NCBI GenBank assembly: GCA_037126765.1
Contig: JBBCBC010000017.1
Span: 26,341,916-26,405,915 of the forward strand
Length of the DNA: 64,000 nt
Reading direction: 5' to 3'
Source: Stenogyne calaminthoides
Lineage: Eukaryota > Streptophyta > Magnoliopsida > Lamiales > Lamiaceae
Shown here: piece after piece, positions 31,671 to 42,627 of the stretch
Layout of the letters: each line of letters opens with the position of its first letter
How positions within the stretch are numbered: the stretch's first letter is position 1
The notes under the pieces: generated by a model
What the model was told of the DNA's origin: nothing
Seen by the model: only the letters and a program-made list of their open reading frames with translations
Databases searched by the model: none
Program-made: the position numbers and the translations under genes

Positions 31671-31888
31671 AAGACTCGTACCAAGAGACTCGCCTCTAGG
31701 TATGAGCACAGATAAGACTCGTACCAAGAGACTCACCTCAAGGTACGAGCACAAATAAGACTCGTACCAAGAGGCTCGCCTCAAGGTACGAGCACAAATA
31801 AGACTCGTACCAAGAGGCTGGCCTCAAGGTACGAGCACAGATAAGACTCGTACCAAGAGGCTCACCTCAAAGTACGAGCACAAATAAA
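31671..31888. repeat. Tandem array of 43-bp hairpin units, five copies
   Basis: Each unit reads AAGACTCGTACCAAGAG, then (A/G)CTCGCCTCAA, then GGTACGAGCACAAAT. The arms CTCGTACC and GGTACGAG are exact inverted repeats, so each unit can fold into a stem with a loop of about 16 bases. Copies are nearly identical; the first has TATGAG and the last AGTACGAG, so arms are weakened at the array edges. Confidence 0.9.
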
Positions 31889-32113
31889 GAAAATCAAGTA
31901 CCCACCTAGTCGCAGCATGAACCAACAACCAAGTCTGAAATTGAAGATCCGAACTTAATATCAGAAGTATTTCCATCGAAGTGTGAACGATCAAGACCTC
32001 ATAAAGGTGTTCAGAGCATGAACGGGGGCAGAGAATGCAACCCCAAGGACAAAAATTAGATAGCTCATTAGAACAAAGATCAAGACCGACCTCCGAATAA
32101 AGTCAAAGTCCGC
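31889..32113. other. Non-coding gypsy 3' end before the polypurine tract
   Basis: No feature recognised. Confidence 0.4.
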
Positions 32114-32126
32114 TCTTGGGGGCAAT
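32114..32126 (+). other. Polypurine tract of the second gypsy element
   Basis: TCTTGGGGGCAAT lies directly before the TGTTGTAG start of the next LTR, the usual form for Tat elements (GGGGGCAA). Confidence 0.75.
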
Positions 32127-32918
32127 TGTTGTAGCCATAATAATCGGCCAACAGCCACATGGTGAATAGTGATGACGTGGCAAATGGTGGTGACGTGGCA
32201 GCCAAAGCCGAGTTCGGCAGTAGAGTACGAGAATGCCAAGGTCGGCCCTTGTAGGGCAACCTGGCGACTAGCAGAGAAGATAGAGCTCGCTTTGGCATGC
32301 GACCTCCTCCCAGGATGGTCCATGAGCGAGGTAGACAAGTGAAGAATAAAGGCGGCTTGACGGGTGACGTCCCCCGAGGTCGCCCCACGAGCAAAGAAGA
32401 TCGAGTTCGCCTTGACGATCGACCTCCCCCATAGGGCGACTTGACAATAGAATAATGAAGAAGACGAGTCGAGCTCACCTGGACGGGCGGCCTCCCCATA
32501 GGTCGCTCCATGGGCGAGGTCGGCAGGCGTATTGGAGTAAAGATAAGCAAGGAAAGAAGATCATGATAAAGATTCCCGGTGTTTCTTATGAAAATAGAAG
32601 ATCTTGCATATCTATTGAAGATCCTGACGAAGATTTAGTGTATCTTGTATTTCCTTGTTTAGAAGGCCCATTAAATGGCTCATTAGGGTTTTTATCTTTG
32701 TACATTGTAATCATTATAAATAGGGGACAAACCCCAAGAGAAAGACAGACGAAAATACACACAAAAATCATAGTAGAATAGTCCTGGCTTGGTATGCCCC
32801 CAGACGTAGTCCTTCCAGACGAACTGGGTAACCAAATTCATTTGTTCTTTACATTTATTCATTTGTTACTCATTAATTACTTATTTGTAGCCCTAGATGT
32901 AAAATTTAGGTTACAACA
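32127..32918 (+). repeat. 3' LTR of the second gypsy element
   Basis: Starts TGTTGTAG and ends TTACAACA, so the 7-base ends TGTTGTA / TACAACA are exact inverted repeats; 792 bp. TATA box ATTATAAATAGGGG near 32714. No primer site follows, and a polypurine tract precedes, so it is a 3' LTR. The U3 part differs completely from the LTR at 26785. No matching 5' LTR is in the window. Confidence 0.82.
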
Positions 32919-34370
32919 AGTTCGTCAAGCGACCTCAGAAGGATGGTGACCAGGCTCTGAGAGGTCGCCGGTAAGGGGAACGCACCCACATGAACAACAA
33001 CCAGGGAGCGGGGCAGGGGGAGCGACCTATCCCGCCCATGCCTGAAAATGTGGGAGATCGGGTTATACACACTCTCTCTCCCCTAGGGACAGTCGGGGGG
33101 TTAGCCTCCAGCTCCTCCTCCAAGCGGAAGATTAAAGCCGAAATAAGGGAGATAGAGAACACCAGGAAGATGGTGTTACCCATCCTTGCCTTGGGGGAAG
33201 AGTCCAGCACAATCGAGTTCGGAGAAAAGGACAAGGATGGAGTGGTTTACCCCATAGTCGACCCCTTGGTGATCCGGGCCAACATCATGGGAACCACAGT
33301 GTGCCGACTTTTGGTCGATGGGGGTGCCTTCTGCAACATCCACTTCAAGAAAAATCTGGACCAGCTTGGGGAATATGATGCCTATATCACCCCGTGCGAC
33401 CACGTCGTGAAGGGGTTTGGTGATGCTACTGTAAGGCCCACCGGGATGATCCGACTGGCTGTCGAGCTGGTCTCCACACTGAATAGCGAAGTTAGGGCGA
33501 CTAGGTTGTTAGATTTTCTAGTAGTCGACCTTCCCAGCTCCTATAACGGTTTCCTGGGAAGGCCTTTTGAGGATGAATTCGAGGCTGCGTCCTCCACATT
33601 TTACTTCTGTGTAAAATTCCCCACCAAGAGTGGGTTGGTCAGCACCGTTAAGGGCGATCAGGTCGATGCAAGAGGTTGTTTGATTTACTCTTTGTCTCTT
33701 TTCAATTCCGCACCTACACCTGTCAAACAAATATTTGTAATGGATAACAATGAACAAGATGGGGAATTAAGTGAGAAAAGAACAAGCAGAAAAAGAACCC
33801 GTAACGACCTCGATCCAAGAATAGGGTACGAGCCTGATGAATTCCTAATCGAGGCCAAAATCGATGACCCACGACAAGATGGCCCAAGAGCCATTCTGGG
33901 GGAAGAACTCGAGAAAGTCAGGGTGGATCCAACTCGCCCGGATCTAGAAGTCATTATCGGCTCCAAGATATCGAGCGACCTGAAGGGGGAAGTCATCGAC
34001 TTTTTCAAAAAGAACTTGGATGTCTTTGCCTGGTCGCACAAGGACATGGTGGGGATCGACCCAGAGATCGCGTGTCACCGACTTCATATTGACCCATCTC
34101 GGAGGTTGGTTGCCCAGAAAAGGCAAAAATTTGGCCCCGATAAATATGCCGCTTTAGTTGAGGAAGTAAAGAAACTGCTGGATAAAGACCTGATCATGCA
34201 GGCCGACCAGCCGCAATGGGTGGCCAATGCAGTAATGGTGAAAAAATCCAACGGGACCTGGCGGTTGTGTATCGACTTTACTGACCTCAATGAGGCTTGC
34301 CCAAAAGATTTATTTCCCATGCCGCACATCGACCACCTGATAGATAACACGGCCGGGCACGAGATGATGT
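32919..34370 (+). pseudogene. pol: gypsy gag end, protease and RT start, cut by B
   Basis: 32919-32976 encodes a short gag end (KRPQKDGDQALRG) closed by TAA. A second frame opens at about 32975 (ATG 32990) and is open to the B LTR. Protease-like CRLLVDGGAFCNI near 33306 has Asp-Gly-Gly, and NGFLGRPFEDEFEA follows near 33545. RT starts with RPDLEVIIGSKIS, VFAWSHKDMVGIDPEIACHRL, then KKLLDKDLI, WVANAVMVKKSNGTWRLCID and LNEACPKDLFPMPHID, ending NTAGHEMM at 34370. The catalytic Y.DD motif, RNase H and integrase are beyond the break. The readable frame continues spuriously into the LTR to 34468. Confidence 0.9.
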
Positions 34371-35657
34371 TGTTGGGAAATCTGTATTTTAGTTTTGATG
34401 GAAGTTCCAAAACAGGTTGTAATAGGACCGGTCGGACACATTTAATCGATGACTTAGAATCAGATTAAGATGACCCAATTTGAAATGTATAGATGGTGAT
34501 GTAAAGATAGGTCACATATTGAGGGGGAACTCACTATGTATAGGTCAGGTCGAAGTATCAGATGACCCAGATAAGGTCAGATGATCAGAAGACTAAGAAC
34601 AAATCAGAAGACAAGAAGTCAAGATCGTGAAGACGAAGACATCAAGACTCGGATGAACTCAAGACTCGGGATGAACTCAAGACTTAGATAAGCTCAAGAC
34701 TCGGATGAACTCAAGACTCGGATGAACTCAAGACTCGGGGATGAACTCAAGACTCAGATAAGCCTGAAGACTCAAATGAACCTCAAGACTCGGATGAACT
34801 CAAGACTCGGATAAAGTCAAGACTCAAGAACTAACTTGACGACTCAAGATATGGTGAAGACATCGAGGCTCGAGTCACCAAGATCAAGACTACCAGAAAA
34901 CCTGAAGACCTATATCAGCGGAGTCTGCATATTGAGTTTAAACAATATGCATCAGAAGACTCAACAAGGTAGACTGATAATCGGAGCACGTCACAATCAT
35001 ATCCTACAACCTACCTAATATAGCCCGAAATTCAAATTGCTCTCCAACGGCTCTTTGATTTCGGGGTCTATAAAATGGGATTGCTCGAAGGGAGGAAAAA
35101 GAGAGACCAACCACCATCACATGAACTATTAAGCAAGCGGAACAACTACATTCACGCAAGAAAATTCAAGAAGAATTTCCGCTCGAAGAACACCATATTT
35201 GAAGATTATTCTTAGAGTGTTCATCCCATAGTTCTTAGCAAGAAATCCTATCCACTAGCATTTTGGCTACCTAAAGCACCAGGATAGATTTCCAGTTGGA
35301 ACTCTCAAACATTCTTTACCCAAACGCAAGTTAGGTTAAGTTTGTTCCCCGGAAGATTTCAGACTAGGGATTCTAGTTTTCTGATTTCTAGTTCGGTTGA
35401 GTGTGAACTCGATAAACATCTATAGAGTGTGAACTCAATAAACATCTCAGCCATCTCGTGAGGGAGATAAGTTCTGCAGGTTAAGTTCGGTTAAGTTTTG
35501 GCAATCCCGTGAGGCAGATAAGTCTATCCCACAGGTTAAGTTTGGTTAAGTTTCGGGTAATCTGCAAATCACACCTGATCCACACGAAAAGTTTTGGAAG
35601 TCTATTCACCCCTCCCCTCTAGACTTCCACCCTCACAAAACCCGTTCGGGACCTACA
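34371..35657 (+). repeat. 5' LTR of B, with internal deletions
   Basis: Starts TGTTGGGAAATC and ends CGGGACCTACA, 1287 bp, versus at least 1618 bp for the 3' copy. The 5' copy lacks about 190 bp present in the 3' copy between AACAAGGTAGA (near 34965) and the phrase CTGATAATCGGAGCACG, and also lacks U5 sequence after about 35565. It contains the 17-bp minisatellite. Confidence 0.9.
34632..34830 (+). repeat. 17-bp minisatellite in the B LTR
   Basis: AAGACTCGGATGAACTC and close variants (TTAGATAAGCTC, CAAATGAACCTC) recur about ten times. The 3' LTR has a matching array at about 62628-62760 with a slightly different number and order of variants, so the array has changed since insertion. Confidence 0.85.
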
Positions 35658-35659
35658 AG

Positions 35660-35671
35660 TGGTATCAGAGC
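35660..35671 (+). other. Primer binding site of B
   Basis: TGGTATCAGAGC, initiator Met-tRNA type, two bases after the LTR. Confidence 0.9.
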
Positions 35672-35792
35672 AGTGGTTCTACAGACCACTGGCTTTGAGT
35701 ATCATCAATTCTTGAGGAAGAATCTTTGTGGTCATTTGAACAGATCTTGAAAAACCGTTTTCAAAACTCATTCGTTTTCAAAATCACTCTGC

Positions 35793-36998
35793 ATGGATAA
35801 TACCTCTGGCATGTATCATGATTTGCCTAAGTTTTCAATTTATGAGTATGCAGATTGGGCCATATATATGTGCAACCATCTAGGATCGATAAGCGGCAGA
35901 ATGATGGAAGTCATTGAACGAGGACCCATCATCATATATCACGACAACCCAGCAGTTGGAGGAGATCCAGATCATGCACCGGGAAGTCTTGTACGAAAAA
36001 GCCCAGCCCTGATGGATGCAGAAGAAAGAAAGTTGTATACTCTAGATACAATCGCCAGGCATATAATCATGAAGACGATGGATAAAGTCACAAAGGAGAT
36101 GATAAAGTATCTCAAAACCGCGAAACAAATGTGGGATACTCTTGCTGAAATATGCGAAGGACATGAGCAGATCAAAGACAGCCGACTACAAGCTGAATTG
36201 GTGAAGTTCGAAAAGCTCAAGATGCTGCCCAACGAGACCATCAACGAACTCGATGGGAGGATCACCATGTCAGTAAATAAGCTACGAGAACTTGGAAGAG
36301 AGATGTCAGACAAAGATATCAACTACAAGATCCTAAGATCTCTCACCAAGAAATGGGACATGAAAGTCACGCTAATCAAGGATTGCCAAGACATTTCAAA
36401 GATGAAGCTGAGTAGCTTGTTCATATGCCTTAAAGCTCACGAGTTCGATTTAATCGAAAGAGGACAAGCAGATGCAGACGGGATGCCTGCTGAAGCCTCA
36501 ACGTCTAAATCAGTTGCGTTTAAAGCAACCAGCAGCAGATCAAAGGCCACTGAACCTGTTGGAAACATAATGAGTCAAGCAGAACAGATCGCTCTGCTTA
36601 CCATGAAACTTGAAAGAACAAATACTCAACTTGGTAAGTATCAGAGATTCTACAGAGACTATCAAGACAACAGAAGAAACAGGAGGCCAACTGACAGATC
36701 ACTAGAAAGAACCAGATCTGTCGATCGAAGAGATCACAGAGAAGAAAAGAAAAGAGATGATCTGTTAGATGAGAGAAGAGATAACAGATCTGACAGAAGG
36801 AGTTCAGATTACCATCAGAAAGGAAAGTCACCTGACAGATCCTACAGACGGAGTGACTCACCTGGTAGAGAAAGTTCCGTAGATCAAGGATCATGCTTCA
36901 ATCTGAGAAACCAGTCACTTCAAAGACCGAACGCCTCGACGACGACTCCCGAGAAAGAGAAGAAAATGGAACAAAAGAGAGCAACGCCTCGTAGATAG
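35793..36998 (+). CDS. gag: copia gag (B)
   Basis: 401 codons from MDNTSGMYHDLPKFS, the family start. The capsid part spans residues 1-225 (DWAIYMCNHLGSIS, ALMDAEERKLYTLDTIARHI, TAKQMWDTLAEICEG, LPNETINELDGRITMSVNKL, LKAHEFDLIERGQ), then an Arg/Asp/Ser-rich stretch. The zinc knuckle that should follow at about 36890 is unreadable: A has two Cys, His and Cys there, while B reads SCFNLRNQSLQRPN. The same place shows the CAG/CTG-to-CG pattern described under findings, so the break may be a sequencing artefact. Gag assembles the particle. Confidence 0.88.
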   Translation: MDNTSGMYHDLPKFSIYEYADWAIYMCNHLGSISGRMMEVIERGPIIIYHDNPAVGGDPDHAPGSLVRKSPALMDAEERKLYTLDTIARHIIMKTMDKVTKEMIKYLKTAKQMWDTLAEICEGHEQIKDSRLQAELVKFEKLKMLPNETINELDGRITMSVNKLRELGREMSDKDINYKILRSLTKKWDMKVTLIKDCQDISKMKLSSLFICLKAHEFDLIERGQADADGMPAEASTSKSVAFKATSSRSKATEPVGNIMSQAEQIALLTMKLERTNTQLGKYQRFYRDYQDNRRNRRPTDRSLERTRSVDRRDHREEKKRDDLLDERRDNRSDRRSSDYHQKGKSPDRSYRRSDSPGRESSVDQGSCFNLRNQSLQRPNASTTTPEKEKKMEQKRATPRR

Positions 36999-38420
36999 AA
37001 AAAGCCATGGTCACGACACATCCCAAATTGATGATTCCTATCCTTCCGAGGACTCGCTACTCATCCAGAGAGAAGACTTCATGCGATGGCGATCTTTGTT
37101 GACTTCCACGAGCATGAAGATCGATATTCTCTTCAGATGACGATGAAGTCGCTCGATGGCCAAGGAGGACCAATCTGAGGTAACCTCCAAACCTTCGCCT
37201 TTTTCAATTTCCACACTGTTATTATTAAGACACCGCTAGAGAGATTGACTTGCAGCTCTACTCTGAGCAATTGCTTGATGATCTCTCTGATGCAGTAGAC
37301 ACTTATACAATAGTGGAAGTTGAAAATGACAAGCTAAGGATAAAAAATAATCAGCTTGTTAAAGAGAACTATTTGTCAATAAAGCTCCGAATCGAAATCA
37401 TAAACCGCTCAGAAGGTAACTGAGGAACTTAACATTCTGAAAGTTAAATCTTCTGATCAGGAGAAGCAGATCAAAGATCAGCTAGCAATCAACAAACAAC
37501 AAGCTGATGATTTCAAAATCTTTCAAGCTAAATTTGATGAGCTATTCCGACTACATGAGAGTCTAAAATCTACTGAGGATAGTTTGCGCAAGAAAATAGT
37601 GGTTTTCACGAAGTCATCAAAAACCGTTCAAAATATGAACACCTATTTTCGAACCCCGACTAACAAGAAGGGAATTGGGTATGAGAACCCTTCTACATCC
37701 TCAAAAGCCCCGTTTGATTCACTTTAGAAGGGTGTAATCAAACGAGTCTCTGACAAAGATACACTAAAAGCTAAACATGTATCTGATAAGGGAAAAAGAC
37801 CTGCTGAGCAAGTAAGGCAAGTGCCTAATCAAAAAGGGAACATAAATGGACCCCAACTGATTAAGCATCAGCCGAGGAATCAACAGAAGAACCGGTTCTT
37901 TCGAAGAAACCTCAACCTGATCAACAGATTAGGTATCAGAAGAGACAACCTGAAAAAAGGAAATCTAATCTGAGACCCAATCAAGGTCACCGCCTAATAA
38001 GCAAGCTATAGGTAAACTTGCAAAGACCACATATGCCAAAAAGATATGAATCTTTTGATGGTAGCAGTCGTACCTACCCTTATAACCAGAGATCTAGGGG
38101 CTCTCTTGACCGAGCCATTAATTGGATTAAAAGAAGACAAAATATAAAGAAAAATCCCAAGTCTTCTAAGTCACCCAAGGCTCACATTTAATAATCATAC
38201 TAATCGAAAGCATATCAAGAGATGTATGATTATGTTGATTTTGTATGGGAGACAAATCGGACATTCTAATTTATCGATTTTCATAGAAGTGCTCTGTTTG
38301 TGTGGATCCCTAAATCCACCACTAACCCCCAGGACCCAATTCAAAGGGGTACCTAAAACTGATTTGATTGCAGTGTTAGCGTGGGGTGACCAACAAAGGA
38401 GGTGTACAAGCAACTATCTG
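36999..38420 (+). pseudogene. gag: gag C-terminal region (B), broken
   Basis: In several frames: LLDDLSDAVDTYTIVEVEND near 37265, LKSTEDSLRKKIVVFTKSSK near 37565, a basic Gln/Lys/Pro stretch near 37750-38000, KRYESFDGSSRTYPYNQ near 38035, and YDYVDFVWETNR with VWIPKS near 38225-38320. Same order as A and C. Many small frame changes. It ends at the protease motif. Confidence 0.75.
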
Positions 38421-39660
38421 GTACATCGATAGTGGATGCTCAAGGCACATGACTGGAAGCAAACATCTCCTTAGCTCTTACAAAGAACAAGAAGGCCCAC
38501 GTGTACTCTTCGGTGATGATAACTTTGGTTTTACCAAAGGATTCGAACCTTAGAGAATGATGATGTACAAAATGGCGGAGTTGGCGTATGTCGAAGGATT
38601 AAAGCACAATCTACTATCAAGATCACAATTCTGCGACAACGGATTCAGCGTTGAGTTCTCGAGCGACAAGTGTACGATTAGGAGTCGAGCTACTCAACAA
38701 ATCTTGCTAACTGGTTACGATCTACACAGCAGATTGGAACAGTTGCCCGAGGAATACATGTTTAATTGTTAAGAGTTCCAAAAGTAGCAGTTGGCTCTGG
38801 CACAAAAGATTGAGTCATCTGAACTTCAAGACTCTTAACAAGATAGCTATGATGTCTTTGGTTGAGGGACTTCCGAATGAGATATTCTCCAAAGATCAGA
38901 CATGTGCCGCATGTCAGAAGGGAAAACAAGTTAAAACCTCATTCAAAGGAATACGGACCCAAGATCCAAAGAGAAATCTTGAATCGCTCCATATGGATCT
39001 ATTCGGGACCCGATTACGCAGTCGATCTCGATGGGCCTTAAATATACTCTAGTAATCGTGGATGATTATTCCAATTTTACTTGGGTTGTATTCTTATACA
39101 AGAAGAACGAGACAACGACAAAAGATAATCTTTTTTGCTCAAGAAGCTACAAAACGAGAAGGGTGTCAGCATAGTAAAAATCAGATCAGATAAAGGTACA
39201 GAGTTCCTGAATTCCTTTATTACTAAGTTTTGCACTGAGTTTGGTATACAACATGAGACGTCATTTGCAAGAGCATACAACAAAATGGAGAAGCAGAAGC
39301 GGAGAAACAGAACTCTCAAGGAAGTTCGCCGACTATATTTAGTTTGAACATGCGACATCAAGCCGTTTTAAGCGTATAATCAATACCGCATGCCATACTT
39401 AGAACAGATGTTCTCTGACTAAGACTCACTTCAAAACACCTTATGAACTGTGGAAGGGCAGAAAACCTCGTGCTTCATACTTCCATGTTTTTGGGTGCAA
39501 GTGTTTCATACACAACAATGGGAAAAGTCAGTTGAAGACTTTTGAGGCCAAGTCAGATGAGGGCATATTCTTAGGATATTCCTCATCCAAAGAAGGCTTT
39601 TCGGGATTTACAACAAAGCGAACCCTTGTTGTGGAAGAAACACCCCATGTGGTCTTTGAT
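38421..39660 (+). pseudogene. pol: copia protease, pre-integrase and integrase (B), broken
   Basis: Protease IWYIDSGCSRHMTG near 38420-38460; SYVEGLKHNLL-like at about 38585; SSWLWHKRLSHLNFKTLN near 38787; CAACQKGKQVKTSFKGI near 38905; HMDLFG near 38988; SDKGTEFLNSFI near 39188; RNRTLKE near 39300; YELWKGRKPRASYFHVFGCK near 39445; FLGYSSS near 39568. All elements of the integrase core can be located but there are at least six frame changes. Confidence 0.82.
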
Positions 39661-40856
39661 GAGACATCTTGAACAAAGAGAAAGTCGCCTCGGAACAAGC
39701 CGCATGCGGATCAACCGCTACGACACGCAGAAAATGGATCGGCTAAGCATCAAGGAGAAAGAAATTTGAACACGTAAAAGTGTACATCCCGAACTTGATC
39801 TTGTTGATTCAACAGTCAATCGGACCTAAGGTACGCTAACAACCGATTGAAAGAAGGCCATTACGGTGAGATAAAGATCAATCGAACCATCTGGTTCAGG
39901 GGGAACTCCTGAAGTTCCTATGAACAGACATCAGCACATGATGAGTCCAACATCAGCTGAGACATGTTCTTATCAAGTGGATCATAATTCCGCACCACTC
40001 CCAATCACTAGTAATGAACTACTATCGAAATGGATGATGTTCTCCAAAGCAGGCCGCACATCGAGAATAGAAGGACTGGATTACCGGTCATCCAACTGAT
40101 CGATTATCAAAGACCCATCCGATAGAGTCAAAACTAGACATCGAGTTGGTGAAAGTGCATCATTGTTGTTATCTCGTCTTTGAAGGAACCAACTACGATG
40201 AGAGGAAGCTCTACAAGGCTAAAGTGGATTCTAGCCATGCAGGAGGAACTAGAACAGTTTGAGAGGAATCAAGTTTGGAAATTGGTGGACAGACCAACTC
40301 ATCAAGACGTGATTGGCACGAAGTGGGTATTCAAGAACAAGAGAGATGAGAAAAATGTCGTAACCGGGGAATAAGGCAAGACTTGTTGCTAAGGGTATTC
40401 TGTCGGAAGGAATTGATTATGATGAGACCTTTGCACCAGCCGCCTTTAGAAGCCATTCGTCAATTTACGGCATATCTTTGCCCACAGAGGGTTCATTTGT
40501 GTATCAGATGGACGTAAAGAGTGCATTCTTAAACGGGGTACTAGCAGAGGAAGTTTATGTCGAACAACCTCCAGGCTTTGAAAAGGGCAACCAAGTGTAC
40601 CATTTAAGAAAAGCTCTTTATGGCCTGAAACAAGCTCCTCGAGCTTGGTATGATACACTCTCTCGAGTTCTTGATAAGCAAATTGGGTTCACTAAAGGAA
40701 CAAATGGATAGAACCTTATTCAAAGATAGAAGATGGAGAAGATATTACGATGGTTCAGATTTACGTGGACGACATCATCTTCAGATCTCCCAACAAGAAG
40801 CTATGTGAGAAGTTCAGCAAGTTGATGCAAGGGAAGTTCGAGATGTCCATGATGGG
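39661..40856 (+). pseudogene. pol: Integrase-RT linker and RT 5' part (B), cut by C
   Basis: The linker has SGGTPEVPMNRHQHMMSPTS near 39897. RT: EELEQFERNQVWKLVDRPTHQ (40225-40310), TKWVFKNKRDEKN, VYQMDVKSAFLNGVLAEEVY (40495-40560), LRKALYGLKQAPRAWYDTL, and YVDD in VQIYVDDIIF near 40752-40780. It reads up to FEMSMMG at 40856, where C is inserted; RT resumes at 55660. Frame changes near 40370, 40440 and 40700. Confidence 0.85.
40852..40856. repeat. Target site duplication of C, left copy
   Basis: ATGGG, matching ATGGG at 55660-55664 exactly. Confidence 0.93.
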
Positions 40857-42416
40857 TGTAGGTCCCCAACGGGTTTTGTGAGGGCAGAAGTCTAGAGGGG
40901 AGGGGTGAATAGACTTCTGAAAACTTTTTGTGCAGATCAGGTGTGATGGCAGTTAGCCTATTCAGAGTGCAAGTGAATCAGTTTGGACTGATATCTAACT
41001 TACTAATCGCTGAAAGGCGGATCGATTCGGTATCTATCGGTTTAAGCGATTTGTCGCGAAGCTAAGTTTTACCCGTGTGAAAAACCAGTTTTAATAAATC
41101 AGATTCCAAAGTCAGTCTTTTAACCAGTTGACAAAAGTGTCAAACTTGATCAGATCAGAAGCTTGGTGCTAGCTGATCTTTAACTTAGAAATGCAGCTTT
41201 AATAGTTGTGTGCGATTGTGTAAACAGTTAATCAAAGCAGGTAAAAGTACACAAGATTTATAGTGGTTCGGACAAACCATTCCAACGTCCACTCTTCCCT
41301 ATCAGAAGGGGCACCAACTAAACCAACTGGACTTAGATTTTTGTGTTAGTCCAACACAGTACACCAACAGATATTTAAGGAGTTCACGCTCAACCTATCC
41401 CAGAAATCAGAACTAGAAACCCTAGTCTGAAATCTTGCTAAACAACTTAACCTAACTTTGGGTTTGGGTAAGATTGTTTTGGTTCCAACTTTGAAATCTT
41501 TTCTAGTTTCTAAGTAGCCTATCAGCTAGATGAAAAGATTTCTGTGCTAAGAACTTATGGGATGAACACTTAGAAAATAATCTTCAAGTTCGTGTTCTTC
41601 GTGCGGAAATCTGATTATAGCTTGAGCTTCTTGATAGTTTCCGTGTCTTCACTCTGAAGTGCAATCCCATATTTATAGACCTCGAAATCAAAGAGTCGTT
41701 GGAGAGCAATTTGAATTTCAGGCTATATTTGGTAGACTTGCAGGATTGATGTGACGTGCTTCAGGAACGGCATGGCCGAAAGCGTGAATAGTGTCTTTTA
41801 TAGCCGTTAGAGAGAGCGGCACCAAATCCCGTAATTGTCGGCTCCGATCATACGTGTCTTGTTCTTATTGGTTAACAGAAGAACTTTTCAGTGTTGTTTT
41901 ACCAACTAAGCTTGACATTCTTCTTGTTCAGATCATCGACGTATGATTAGGTGAAACATCAGTTTTCACCTGGTGAGCTGACCTGATCAGTCAAAACTGA
42001 TCAGTCTACCTGATAGAGTCTTCTGGTGCCAATTCTCTTAGCTTCAACTAGCAGACTCGGCTGATGTAGGTCTTCTGGTCTGATCTTCTGGAAGTCATCT
42101 GATCTTCAAGTCTTCTGAATTTGAGCTTCAGGACTTCAGCTGAGATATCTTACTTTATCAGATCAATCTGATCTTCTGTCCTTCTCTTGCCTTCTGGCCT
42201 GTCGGATATCAGCTGTTCTTTGGATCTTCAGATCTGACCTATACATATTGAGGTTCCCCCTCAATATGTGACCTATCTTCTACATCAGTTGTTCTATACA
42301 CTAATTATCAACTAGTATTCTATAAACGGTAATAAAAACATCAGTCAACTAACAGGTCTGACTGGTCCTATTACATGTGGTTTAGAACTTTCATCAAAAC
42401 TCTAAATTTCCCTACA
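40857..42416 (-). repeat. 3' LTR of C
   Basis: In plus orientation TGTAGGTCCC to CCCTACA. A TATA box on the minus strand lies near 41668 (ATATTTATAGAC on plus). Same family as the D LTR. Confidence 0.93.
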
Positions 42417-42434
42417 ATTTCCCCCTTTTTGATG
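42417..42434 (-). other. Polypurine tract of C
   Basis: The minus strand reads CATCAAAAAGGGGGAAAT, directly before the LTR. Confidence 0.88.
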
Positions 42435-42627
42435 AAACCAAAACACTTTGAGAAACCAATCACAGTTGATAAATATAGAACAGTAAAGAGCACATAATCA
42501 GAAGACAATGAGATTTTGTCTTAGGATCAGAAAAATAAACTTTTCTTTCATTAGATTTGTCGATTACATATTACATCAGAAAAGTTTGAATTTAAAAACA
42601 GCTGATCCTGAGAAGTCTTCTGATTCT

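Larger units (their letters stand above)
26785..34370 (+). mobile_element. Composite Ty3/gypsy (Tat-like) region G
   Basis: Starts with a gypsy LTR and gag start, continues through non-coding DNA with tandem arrays and a second, different LTR, then gag end, protease and RT. RT is cut at 34370 by the 5' LTR of B. The WRLCIDFTDLNEACPKD motif and the long 3' non-coding part with tandem arrays are typical of the Tat lineage (knowledge). At least two gypsy elements are involved; my reading is that a second element, or its 3' end, inserted in gag of the first. The rest would lie beyond the right edge. Confidence 0.75.

Noticed and set aside
30018..31888. Regular repeats as a CRISPR array
   Set aside because: The units are contiguous with no unique spacers, and the surroundings are plant retrotransposons.
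32080..32550. 156-codon minus-strand frame in the second gypsy LTR
   Set aside because: It lies across polypurine tract and U3 of an LTR on the opposite strand; no family resemblance.
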